Below, in pieces: positions 1 to 5,905 of a stretch of DNA of 7,250 nucleotides. The notes under the pieces were generated by a model. It saw only the letters and a program-made list of their open reading frames with translations, was not told the DNA's origin and ran no database searches. Positions within the stretch are counted from its first letter, which is position 1; every line of letters starts with the position of its first letter. The position numbers were made by a program, and so were the translations under genes. Origin of the DNA: an uncultured Oscillospiraceae bacterium (GTDB lineage: Bacteria; Bacillota; Clostridia; Oscillospirales; Ruminococcaceae); the NCBI GenBank assembly GCA_934466475.1, contig CAKSLI010000024.1, positions 1 through 7,250 on the forward strand, read 5' to 3'.

Positions 1-114
1 GAAATACATACAGTAAACGCATTATCGCTTCGCGAAAACGCTGCGGTTTGACGCCTAGCATCTGATATAAGTCATGTGCGAAATCTGCTCGTGTCCCGGT
101 TTTTAGAGGTTCCC
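1..114 (+). repeat. MITE-like palindromic repeat, copy 1 (right part only)
   Basis: This is the right part of the repeat that is complete at 3067-3228; the left arm lies outside the window. The 62 bases at 53-114 differ from copy 2 (3167-3228) at only two positions: G for A at 78 and C for A at 112, which spoils the terminal GGTTACC. The central segment starts with the same 15 bases as copy 2. It then carries 25 bases (16-40) where copy 2 has 3, including a small TCGC-TTC-GCGA hairpin. The repeat ends one base before the T-tract of the LysR gene terminator. No coding sequence is seen in it. Confidence 0.85.
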
Positions 115-155
115 AATAAAAATCAGCACCCCCTGTCAGACGACAGAGGGTGCTG
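115..155 (-). terminator. Rho-independent terminator of the LysR-family gene
   Basis: A hairpin pairs AGCACCC (125-131) with GGGTGCT (148-154) and CTGTC (133-137) with GACAG (142-146). There is one C-A mismatch and a 4-base loop. On the minus strand it is followed by TTTTTATT (122-115). The stop codon of the upstream gene (158-160) sits at its foot. The plus-strand side is also T-rich (155-163), so it may act in both directions and also stop a gene entering from the left. Confidence 0.88.
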
Positions 156-157
156 TT

Positions 158-1039
158 TTATTTCATTATCATTCTTTCCATTTCTCGGCCGGCGGCGCTC
201 ATTGACTGATTCTTTCGCTTTAGCAGGCAGATTTTTCGCACCGGGACGGTTTCCCTGACGTCAAGCAGTATCAGTTCCTTGCTGAGGAAATTGTCGAGAA
301 ACTGCTCAGGCACGAATCCTATTCCGAGGTTGTTGATGACCATAGGAAGGATCATGTCGGCTGTGGTGGCTTCGATATCCGGCGAAAAAACGCAGTCGTT
401 CTGTCTGAACCACTCGGAATATATCTCGTAGGTCTTGGTCTGCTTGAAGAGCGAGATCAGCGGGTACTTCGTGAGCTCGGCAAGGGTTATCTGTCTTCCC
501 GCAAGCTCCGAGAATGCCGTTCCGCAGACCGGTATCTCATGCACCTCGCAGATCTCCCTGTACACGATGGATTCCGCGTCGCTTGTGGGAGTTGTCACGA
601 CCGCAAGATCCACCAGTCCGTGCTTCAGCGCTGATATCGCCTGCGGCGTGGAGTGGTTCAGCACCCTTATCCTGACGCCGGGGTACTTCTGCCGGAAATC
701 CTTCAGCACCGGAAGCAGGAAGCAGCGCAGCGCTATTTCGCTGGCGCCAATCGTCACAACGCCTTTTGCAAGGGAGCGTTCAAGGCAGAGCTCCTCCTCG
801 CCGTACTGTATCTGCTCCACTGCGGCGGAAACATGTGAGAACAGTTTTTCGCCCTCCTGCGTGAGTTCAACGCCTTTCCTGGAGCGGACGAAAAGCCGGC
901 AGTTCAGCTCGCTTTCAAGGTTTTTTATCGTGCGGGAGATATTCGGCTGGTTGTTCATAAGGGCTTCCGCCGCCTGGGATATGCTGCCGTATTTTGCAAC
1001 GTAGTAGAATACGCGGTAGTAGTCAAAGCTGATGTACAT
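158..1039 (-). CDS. LysR-family transcriptional regulator
   Basis: The 293-residue protein has the usual LysR length and layout. An N-terminal winged helix-turn-helix spans residues 1-60, with the recognition region around residues 18-42 (GSISQAAEALMNNQPNISRT). A linker helix follows, and then a two-lobed effector-binding domain from about residue 90, starting near GVVTIGASE. Such proteins are cytoplasmic DNA-binding regulators whose activity usually depends on a small co-inducer. The start is supported by GGAG at 1047-1050 with 7 bases of spacing. LysR genes often regulate a divergent neighbour, but here the adjacent gene upstream is on the same strand. The target is therefore unclear and may be the gene itself or one outside the window. 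The gene has its own terminator and appears monocistronic. The effector cannot be told from the sequence. Family assignment is very secure, function is not. Confidence 0.95.
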   Translation of the reverse strand: MYISFDYYRVFYYVAKYGSISQAAEALMNNQPNISRTIKNLESELNCRLFVRSRKGVELTQEGEKLFSHVSAAVEQIQYGEEELCLERSLAKGVVTIGASEIALRCFLLPVLKDFRQKYPGVRIRVLNHSTPQAISALKHGLVDLAVVTTPTSDAESIVYREICEVHEIPVCGTAFSELAGRQITLAELTKYPLISLFKQTKTYEIYSEWFRQNDCVFSPDIEATTADMILPMVINNLGIGFVPEQFLDNFLSKELILLDVRETVPVRKICLLKRKNQSMSAAGREMERMIMK

Positions 1040-1100
1040 TTAATTTCTCCAATGTGTTTTTTCTTGTGCTGGTCAATGTGCGTAGTGGGATTTTCCGGAT

Positions 1101-1137
1101 AAAAAAGCGTGAGGTCGGAGGCGGCTCTCACGCTTTT
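1101..1137 (-). terminator. Rho-independent terminator of the hybrid kinase locus
   Basis: AAAAGCGTGAG (1103-1113) pairs perfectly with CTCACGCTTTT (1127-1137) around a 13-base loop. On the minus strand this gives a GC-containing stem followed by six T residues (1106-1101). It begins 6 bases after the kinase stop codon (1144-1146). It separates the kinase locus from the LysR gene, so any LysR promoter must lie in roughly the 60 bases from 1040 to 1100. I see no convincing consensus promoter there. Confidence 0.85.
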
Positions 1138-1143
1138 GGTTTA

Positions 1144-1794
1144 TCAGTCCGGCCGCTTGCAGTGATCCGGGCAGAATTTTGCGATAACGGATATCACCTT
1201 TTTCATATTGATCGGCTTGGAAAGGTGTGCGTTCATTCCTGCCTCTCTTGTGCGCTGAATATCCTCATAGAATGCGTTGGCAGTCATTGCGATTATCGGT
1301 ATCTCAGCGGCGTCGGGTCTTGACAGACCGCGTATCATCTGCGTTGCCCTGAGTCCATCTACGTTAGGCATCATAACGTCCTTGAGTATCAGGTCGAACG
1401 TATCGGGAGGGTTATTTTCAAACGTCTCCACCGCCTGCTGTCCGTCCACTGCCTCGGTAATGACGGCGCCGTTTTCCTCCAGCAGGGTGTGCGCGATCTC
1501 GCGGTTAAGGCTGTTGTCCTCGGCGAGGAGTATCCGCACTCCGTGTATGTCGGCGTCTTCAGAATAGTCGAGTTCATCGGCGATATCAGCGCTGTCCGCG
1601 ATATCAAACGGGATCGTCACGGTGAAGGTGCTGCCCTTTCCCTTTTCGCTTTCGATCTCAAGCGTGCCGTTCATTCGGTCCACGAGGGATTTTACGATAG
1701 ACATTCCGAGACCGGTGCCCTGGTAGAAGCTGCGTCCGTCATGCTGTTCCTGTGAGAACGGCTCGAATATATGCTTCAGGAACTCATTGCTCAT
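1144..1794 (-). pseudogene. Hybrid histidine kinase, 3' fragment: ATPase C-terminal part plus receiver domain
   Basis: This is the downstream half of a broken hybrid sensor kinase whose 5' half ends at 1791 in another frame. The 216-residue reading frame opens inside the G1 box of the histidine-kinase ATPase domain: GMSNEF is what remains of the usual DTGIGMS. It keeps FEPFSQ (residues 11-16) and the G2 box GTGLGMSIVK (26-35). A complete receiver domain follows at about residues 85-205, with acidic pair ED in LLAEDN, phospho-acceptor Asp in LKDVMMP (K before the Asp, where M is common), Thr in MTANAF and Lys in LSKPI. The N box and the Asp of G1 are absent, so it cannot bind ATP as a normal kinase. 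Its ATG overlaps the upstream TGA as ATGA, so coupled translation of a receiver-containing fragment is possible. No ribosome site is evident, and the ATG looks like an internal Met codon. Confidence 0.85.
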
Positions 1795-2870
1795 GCCGAA
1801 TAGTGCAGCGGGCTTCCGTAAACATAAGGCACTGAGATGTTCGGCGCACAGTTGGGATGTATCAGCTTTACGCTGGATTCAGCGGCGCGCATTTCGCCTA
1901 TGGTCAGTATTTCGTCCGCCATTTTGGCAAGGCTGAATGGCTCGTGTGCCAGAGTGATGTTCTGGTCGTCAAGCTTGTTGAGCTCCAGGACGTCGTTTAT
2001 CAGCGACATGAGGTGGTCTGCCGCCACTTTTGCCTTTGCACGGTGCTCCTTCAGGAGCTCCACATCGTCCGGGTTATTTTCATCTATGTCGATAAGACCG
2101 ATTATCCCGTTCAGCGGAGTGCGTATGTCATGCGACATACGGGAAAGAAACGCCGTTTTTGCGGCGTTCGCCTTTTTGGCTTCAAGCATTGCAGCTTCCA
2201 TGCGCTGCTCGTTTTCGGTGATCTGCTTCATGTCCTCGGTTATATCCTGACCGTATCCGCAGAAGCAGGTGTAGCGTTCGCTCCTTGCAATGCAGCTGCA
2301 TCCGCAGCGGTAGTATCTGAGCCCCAGCGAGGTATGCTCCCACCTGAAAACGAATGTAGCCTTATCGCCCTGGGCGAGTTTCATTACAGATTCGTAAACC
2401 TTGTTCTTGTCCTCTTCGAAAATCTGCTTGCTGAGCAGCGCGATAAGCTCAGGAGTGGAGTAGTCGCGCTCTATCCCGAGGATACGCTGGAGCGAGGAGC
2501 TCAGCAGCATTTTGGAGGAGTGGTCGTGCCGCAGCTCCAGCCGCCACTGACCGATCTCCGCCGACATGAGCGTATTCTGCGTGTCTGCGTCAGCGAAGGA
2601 TTCGTTCTGCACATCGTCCAGCCAGTACAGCACATGGAACTTATCCTGTGTGTGCCTGGTGCATACGACATTCACCTCTACCCAGCGGTATTCGCCGTTG
2701 CAGGTGTGCCTTATGCGAAACGAGAATTTCACGCCCTCTTTGTTCAGGTTGTTTTTGTACCAGTCAAGGGATGTGAATTTGTTGAAAGTTTCCCGGTCGT
2801 CCGGGTAAACGAAATTCACGGAATAGCCGAGGTTATCGACAGAATACGAGCCGGTAGGCTTGGAGGGCAT
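1791..2870 (-). pseudogene. Hybrid histidine kinase, 5' fragment: two PAS domains and the dimerisation/phospho-acceptor domain
   Basis: The reading frame is open from 3056, but a perfect sigma-A promoter lies inside 2973-3001. The mRNA and the true start must therefore be downstream. I choose ATG at 2870 (359 residues), with AGGA at 2875-2878 at a short 4-base spacing. GTG at 2945 is an alternative with no visible ribosome site. In numbering from 2870, a first PAS-like domain spans about 7-90 (FVYPDDRE, then YRWVEV). A second spans about 105-212, ending GYGQDITE. A coiled linker leads to the H box FLSRMSHDIRTPLNG, whose His is residue 247. The frame stops soon after YVYGSPLH, where intact homologues continue into the N box. 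No membrane segment is seen, so the parent would be a cytoplasmic sensor kinase. An out-of-frame deletion at about 1795-1803 breaks the gene. An assembly error is the alternative explanation. Confidence 0.85.
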
Positions 2871-2972
2871 TTCTTCCTCGCGGCAGTCGTCGCCGTAGAG
2901 ATTCTGGACGATATGGTCGCCCTCCCGTTTGATTTGTTCACACACATTTTTCTGCGTTGTCTGTTTTATATT

Positions 2973-3001
2973 ATTATACAAATTGATTTGAGGATTGTCA
3001 A
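2973..3001 (-). promoter_or_regulatory. Consensus sigma-A promoter of the hybrid kinase locus
   Basis: On the minus strand TTGACA (3001-2996) is followed after exactly 17 bases by TATAAT (2978-2973), a full match to the housekeeping consensus. Transcription would begin near 2966. It lies 65 bases inside the left edge of repeat copy 2 and in AT-rich sequence unlike the coding sequence that follows. This argues that the open frame from 3056 is not translated over its first 30 or so codons. Confidence 0.85.
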
Positions 3002-3066
3002 TAGCAAAGTGAACGAAATAGTCGTAATCAAATGCAAATTGATCATAATTACGCATTATAAATATT

Positions 3067-3228
3067 GGTAACCTCTAAAAACCTCCTTCACGGCAGATTT
3101 CTATGACTTATATCATCTGCTTCGTTGTCAAACCTTGAAATACATACAGTATTACTGCGGTTTGATGCCTAGCATCTGATATAAGTCATGTACGAAATCT
3201 GCTCGTGTCCCGGTTTTTAGAGGTTACC
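3067..3228. repeat. MITE-like palindromic repeat, copy 2 (complete, 162 bases)
   Basis: The element begins GGTAACCTCTAAAAACC (3067-3083) and ends with the exact reverse complement (3212-3228), a 17-base perfect terminal inverted repeat. Pairing continues inward: CAGATTTC, TGACTTATATCA and TCAAACC on the left all have partners on the right. The whole could fold into a hairpin with arms of about 68 bases around a loop of about 24 bases (3135-3158). TATT lies directly outside both ends (3063-3066 and 3229-3232), as expected of a 4-base target duplication. It carries no transposase, so it would need one in trans. It lies between the galT terminator and the kinase promoter. Copies 1 and 3 share its right arm. 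A folded non-coding RNA or REP-like role is possible, but the target duplication favours a non-autonomous transposable element. Confidence 0.88.
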
Positions 3229-3261
3229 TATTGATAAATGTCGCATTTGTAATTATGGCTG

Positions 3262-3295
3262 AAATAAAAACGCCCCGCAGTTTTTACTGCGGGGC
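3262..3295 (-). terminator. Rho-independent terminator of galT
   Basis: GCCCCGCAGT (3272-3281) pairs perfectly with ACTGCGGGGC (3286-3295) across a 4-base loop, giving a 10-bp stem. On the minus strand it is followed by GTTTTTATT (3271-3263). It starts 13 bases beyond the galT stop codon. Confidence 0.95.
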
Positions 3296-3308
3296 AGCTG
3301 TTCATATC

Positions 3309-4799
3309 TCAGAGCGTATCCACGAATCTGCGGAATGCCGCCATTCCGTTTTCATCGCGCTTGAAAACTCCGGCGTCCGCGAGAACCTGACCGAACACCT
3401 TGCCGACTTCCATGCGGATGATGTCCATTGCATTGTCAGCGTTGAATTCAGGGTGGTCTGCAAGGACCTGCCTTGCCCATACTGCATGCGAGGCTATCCT
3501 CTCGTCAGCGGCGATATCAGCGCCGGAAAGCATTGCGTCCTTGAGTATCTCGAGCTCCGTTGCAAGCCTTGCGGGGAGCACTGCGAGACCCATGACCTCG
3601 ATGAGGCCGATGTTCTCTTTTTTGATGTGGTGGAGTTCAGGAGCCGGGTGGAAGATACCGAGCGGGCGCTCCTCGGAGGTGATGTTGTTTCTCAGCACGA
3701 GGTCGCATTCGTACTGGGAGCCGTTCATTCTTGCGATAGGAGTTATCGTATTGTGCGGGACGCCGTCGGTCTGCGCGAAAATTCCGGCGCTTTCGTCGGT
3801 GTAGGTTCTCCACTTTTTGAGGACTTCGGCGCAGGCAGCGGACAGGGAAGCGCGGTTGTAGGAAGAAAGCCTGATAACGGACATCGGCCACTTTACGATA
3901 CCGGCGTTTACGTCCGGGTGATTTTTGAGCAGGAACGGCTTTTCAACGGAAGCCCTTGCCATGGGGAACGTATAGTGTCCGCCCTGGAAATGCTCATGCG
4001 TGAGTATCGAGCCGCCAACGATCGGCAGGTCGGCGTTTGAGCCGAGCATATAGTGCGGGAACTGCTCAATGAAATCAAACAGCTTGTCGAATACCGCGTC
4101 GTCTATCACCATCGGAATATGCTGCTTGTTGAACACGATGCAGTGCTCGTTGTAGTATCCGTACGGGGAGTACTGGAGGTACCATTCCGAGTTGTTCATC
4201 TCGACCGTTACCGGGCGGAGATTCTGGCGGGCGGGGTGGTTGAGCCTTCCGGCGTAGCCCATGTTTTCAGCGCAGAGCTGGCACTTGGGGTAGTTCACGG
4301 ATTTCTGGGTCTTTGCCGCCGCGATGTCCCTGGGGTCCTTTTCCGGCTTGGAGCGGTTTATTGTGATATCGAGCGTGCCGTACTCGGAATCGTATGTCCA
4401 TTTCATGTCCCTTGCGATACGCTCGGCGCGGACGTAATTCAGCTTCTTGCTGAAATCAAAGTACCAGTCGGTAGCCGCCTCGGGGCTTGCCGCATAGCGG
4501 CGCCTGAACTCCGCGTTGACCTCCCGCGGGAAAGGCGTGAAAACACCCATAAGCCTGGTGTCGAACAGGTCTCTCGATACCGCGGTATCCTGGATAAGCC
4601 CGTTTTCGCAGGCGTAGGATATCAGCGGCTCCAGCAGAGCCTCCACGGACGCATTCTCATCATCGGCGGAGTTGTCCTCCCATTCCGTCAGCTGGAGAAT
4701 ATCCATGAGCTGGTTGCGGACTACAAATTCGTCCTCTGCGGTGATGAGCCCGCTTCTCTCAGCGTACTTTATGAGCTTCTGAATGTCTTCGTATATCAT
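3309..4799 (-). CDS. galT: UDP-glucose--hexose-1-phosphate uridylyltransferase, class II (GalT)
   Basis: The enzyme exchanges UMP between UDP-glucose and galactose-1-phosphate, giving glucose-1-phosphate and UDP-galactose in the cytoplasmic Leloir pathway. The 496-residue length matches the Firmicutes-type class II family, which is longer than the E. coli type (about 350). The active-site motif H-x-H-x-Q is seen as THEHFQGG, with His268, His270 and Gln272; by family knowledge the second His carries the UMP intermediate. Other family-like stretches are YPKCQLC (170-176) and YSPYGYYNEHC (210-220). I start at 4799 because AGGGG (4806-4810) lies 6 bases upstream; an ATG at 4838 adds 13 residues but falls at the predicted transcription start and has no ribosome site. 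The gene has its own promoter and terminator, and no galK or galE is beside it, although these often accompany galT. All motifs look intact. Confidence 0.96.
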   Translation of the reverse strand: MIYEDIQKLIKYAERSGLITAEDEFVVRNQLMDILQLTEWEDNSADDENASVEALLEPLISYACENGLIQDTAVSRDLFDTRLMGVFTPFPREVNAEFRRRYAASPEAATDWYFDFSKKLNYVRAERIARDMKWTYDSEYGTLDITINRSKPEKDPRDIAAAKTQKSVNYPKCQLCAENMGYAGRLNHPARQNLRPVTVEMNNSEWYLQYSPYGYYNEHCIVFNKQHIPMVIDDAVFDKLFDFIEQFPHYMLGSNADLPIVGGSILTHEHFQGGHYTFPMARASVEKPFLLKNHPDVNAGIVKWPMSVIRLSSYNRASLSAACAEVLKKWRTYTDESAGIFAQTDGVPHNTITPIARMNGSQYECDLVLRNNITSEERPLGIFHPAPELHHIKKENIGLIEVMGLAVLPARLATELEILKDAMLSGADIAADERIASHAVWARQVLADHPEFNADNAMDIIRMEVGKVFGQVLADAGVFKRDENGMAAFRRFVDTL

Positions 4800-4829
4800 T
4801 GTGATCCCCTCAATTGTAAAATATGTGCC

Positions 4830-4843
4830 GTTAAGCACTTAAC
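4830..4843. promoter_or_regulatory. Operator-like dyad at the galT transcription start
   Basis: GTTAAGCACTTAAC has 6-base arms (GTTAAG/CTTAAC) that pair perfectly around a 2-base centre. It lies 3 bases downstream of the -10 box, over the predicted start of transcription, where a bound repressor would block initiation. The TTAA-rich half sites resemble those of LacI/GalR-family operators. This is inference; no such regulator is in the window. Confidence 0.5.
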
Positions 4844-4846
4844 TTT

Positions 4847-4875
4847 ATTATATTCCACATCGGGAAATAAGTCAA
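4847..4875 (-). promoter_or_regulatory. Sigma-A promoter of galT
   Basis: On the minus strand TTGACT (4875-4870) is followed after 17 bases by a perfect TATAAT (4852-4847). Transcription is expected near 4840, leaving a leader of about 40 bases before the ATG at 4799. The -35 box is only 28 bases past the stop codon of the DUF2461 gene, so galT has its own promoter. Confidence 0.85.
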
Positions 4876-4902
4876 TAGATTTCTGAAAAAGAAAGCGGAT
4901 TT

Positions 4903-5565
4903 TCAGTCCGGCAGTGCCTCGGCTTTCATGCACAGCTCGTAGAACGGCGCGATTTTACGGAAATCCCGCGCCACGCGCTGGGAGAGCTTTTCGGAGAACA
5001 TTATTTCAGGGTCGGCGGTGCCGAATGAAAGTCCGATGTCCTTTCGGTCGAGCCAGCGGCGGAGCTCCTCCGGCTGGTCTGGGAACTTGCTGCGCTTATA
5101 CATGTCGCCGTACATTTCGAACACTTTCTGCCTATCCACCGCGAGGAAAGCCTCCTTGAACTTATCGTCCCCGCCGAGGATCAGCCTGCGCAGCTTCTGC
5201 ATGGAGGAAGCCGAGGCGCAGTAGTACCCGCAGCCGTAGCTTATCCCGGAGGCTCCTATCGAGAAATAGAATCCGGGCAGCGCATGGTACTGCTCTCGTG
5301 TGCGGCTGAACGTGTACCAGATATGGTCGCGGAATATGGAATCCGGATTCAGGCGCATATCGCGGTATATCCTGGAAATTCGGTTCGGGTTTATCTCAAT
5401 GAGCGGGTCTATTTTAAGGATAGTCGGCGCAGCGTCGGAAATAAGCTGCTTCATCGGCTCAGTGACGTAGGTCTGGTAATCCTGCTTGTGCTGCTGGAAC
5501 CAGTCGCGGCTGTCGTGCAGTCGGTTCTCGAAAAGGAAATCAACGGAATTCTGGGAAAAAGGCAT
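4903..5565 (-). CDS. DUF2461 domain-containing protein
   Basis: The 220-residue protein looks like a full-length member of the DUF2461 (TIGR02453) family, whose biochemical role is not established. Supporting stretches are the N-terminal FLFENRLHDSRDWFQQHK (10-27), the typical core RISRIYRDMRL (62-72) followed by RDHIWYTFSR (79-88), the PGFYFSIG segment (97-104) and a C-terminal DFRKIAPFYELC (201-212). There is no signal peptide or membrane helix, so it is probably cytoplasmic. The start at 5565 is chosen because AGGAG (5573-5577) lies 7 bases upstream; a further ATG at 5595 would add 10 residues that do not fit the family start. It is transcribed divergently from the terminase pair with an 88-base gap. 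No strong terminator follows, so some read-through into galT is possible. Confidence 0.88.
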   Translation of the reverse strand: MPFSQNSVDFLFENRLHDSRDWFQQHKQDYQTYVTEPMKQLISDAAPTILKIDPLIEINPNRISRIYRDMRLNPDSIFRDHIWYTFSRTREQYHALPGFYFSIGASGISYGCGYYCASASSMQKLRRLILGGDDKFKEAFLAVDRQKVFEMYGDMYKRSKFPDQPEELRRWLDRKDIGLSFGTADPEIMFSEKLSQRVARDFRKIAPFYELCMKAEALPD

Positions 5566-5619
5566 ATCGACGCTCCTGTTTGCAGTAAATTGCACTCCGT
5601 TCCTCTGTAATATCAGTAT

Positions 5620-5635
5620 GCAGGACTATTCCTGC
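5620..5635. promoter_or_regulatory. Perfect dyad in the divergent DUF2461/terminase gap
   Basis: GCAGGA (5620-5625) and TCCTGC (5630-5635) form a perfect 6-base inverted repeat with a 4-base centre. It lies just upstream of the ribosome site of the 83-residue gene. It could be an operator for the divergent pair or a small leader hairpin near the start. No convincing sigma-A promoter is visible in the gap, so its role is open. Confidence 0.35.
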
Positions 5636-5653
5636 GGAAAGGAAGTGCTAGAA

Positions 5654-5905
5654 ATGGCATTAAAAATGACGGCGGCGGAATTCTTTGAAAAGAACAATGC
5701 CGCATTTATGAAGTTCGGGAAGATGTTCACGAAAAAGCTGACCGACCAGGCGCTCATAGATTCCCTCGCGGAAAAGGACCTGGAGAAGCTTGCCAAGGTA
5801 TTCAGGCTGGTATTTGAAATGCTGGCGGAGAACTCCCCGGACAGCAGCACTCAGCTTGCGGCGATGATATCCGCCTATTCCGACATAAAGGGGGACGAGC
5901 CGTGA
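5654..5905 (+). CDS. Small protein of unknown function, upstream of and overlapping terL (83 aa)
   Basis: I do not recognise this protein. It is 83 residues, rich in charged and Ala/Leu residues, and predicted by eye to be nearly all helical, with an amphipathic stretch at about 34-60 (IDSLAEKDLEKLAKVFRLVF). It has no signal peptide, membrane segment, Cys cluster or obvious helix-turn-helix. The start is the ATG at 5654, with AGGA (5640-5643) 10 bases upstream. A longer in-frame start in the gap has no ribosome site. Its TGA overlaps the GTG start of the terminase gene as GTGA, so the two are very probably co-translated. The gene before terL in phages is often the small terminase subunit. That role is a reasonable guess, but 83 residues without a clear DNA-binding domain is short for it. 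Confidence 0.8.
   Translation: MALKMTAAEFFEKNNAAFMKFGKMFTKKLTDQALIDSLAEKDLEKLAKVFRLVFEMLAENSPDSSTQLAAMISAYSDIKGDEP

Noticed and set aside
435..1004. Plus-strand open frame of 189 codons opposite the LysR gene
   Set aside because: It is Ser/Cys-rich and low in information, typical of an antisense shadow, and it has no ribosome site.
1071..1076. TTGACC on the minus strand as the -35 box of a LysR gene promoter
   Set aside because: No acceptable -10 hexamer is found 16-18 bases downstream; the sequence there is ATTGGA.
1857..3071. Long plus-strand open frame (404 codons) opposite the kinase gene
   Set aside because: It is a shadow of the kinase coding frame. It has no ribosome site or recognisable domain, while the minus strand gives clear PAS and H-box motifs.
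3236..3248. AAATG-TCG-CATTT dyad between repeat copy 2 and the galT terminator
   Set aside because: The arms are short and AT-rich, and the dyad lies downstream of a terminator, so it is likely chance.
3231..4886. Two long plus-strand open frames (3231-4040 and 4053-4886) opposite galT
   Set aside because: They are shadows of the galT reading frame. The first runs through the galT terminator hairpin, and neither resembles a known protein.
4883..4906. CTGAAAA/TTTTCAG hairpin after the DUF2461 gene as a terminator
   Set aside because: The stem is only 7 bases and AT-rich, and no T-tract follows on the minus strand, so it is not convincing.
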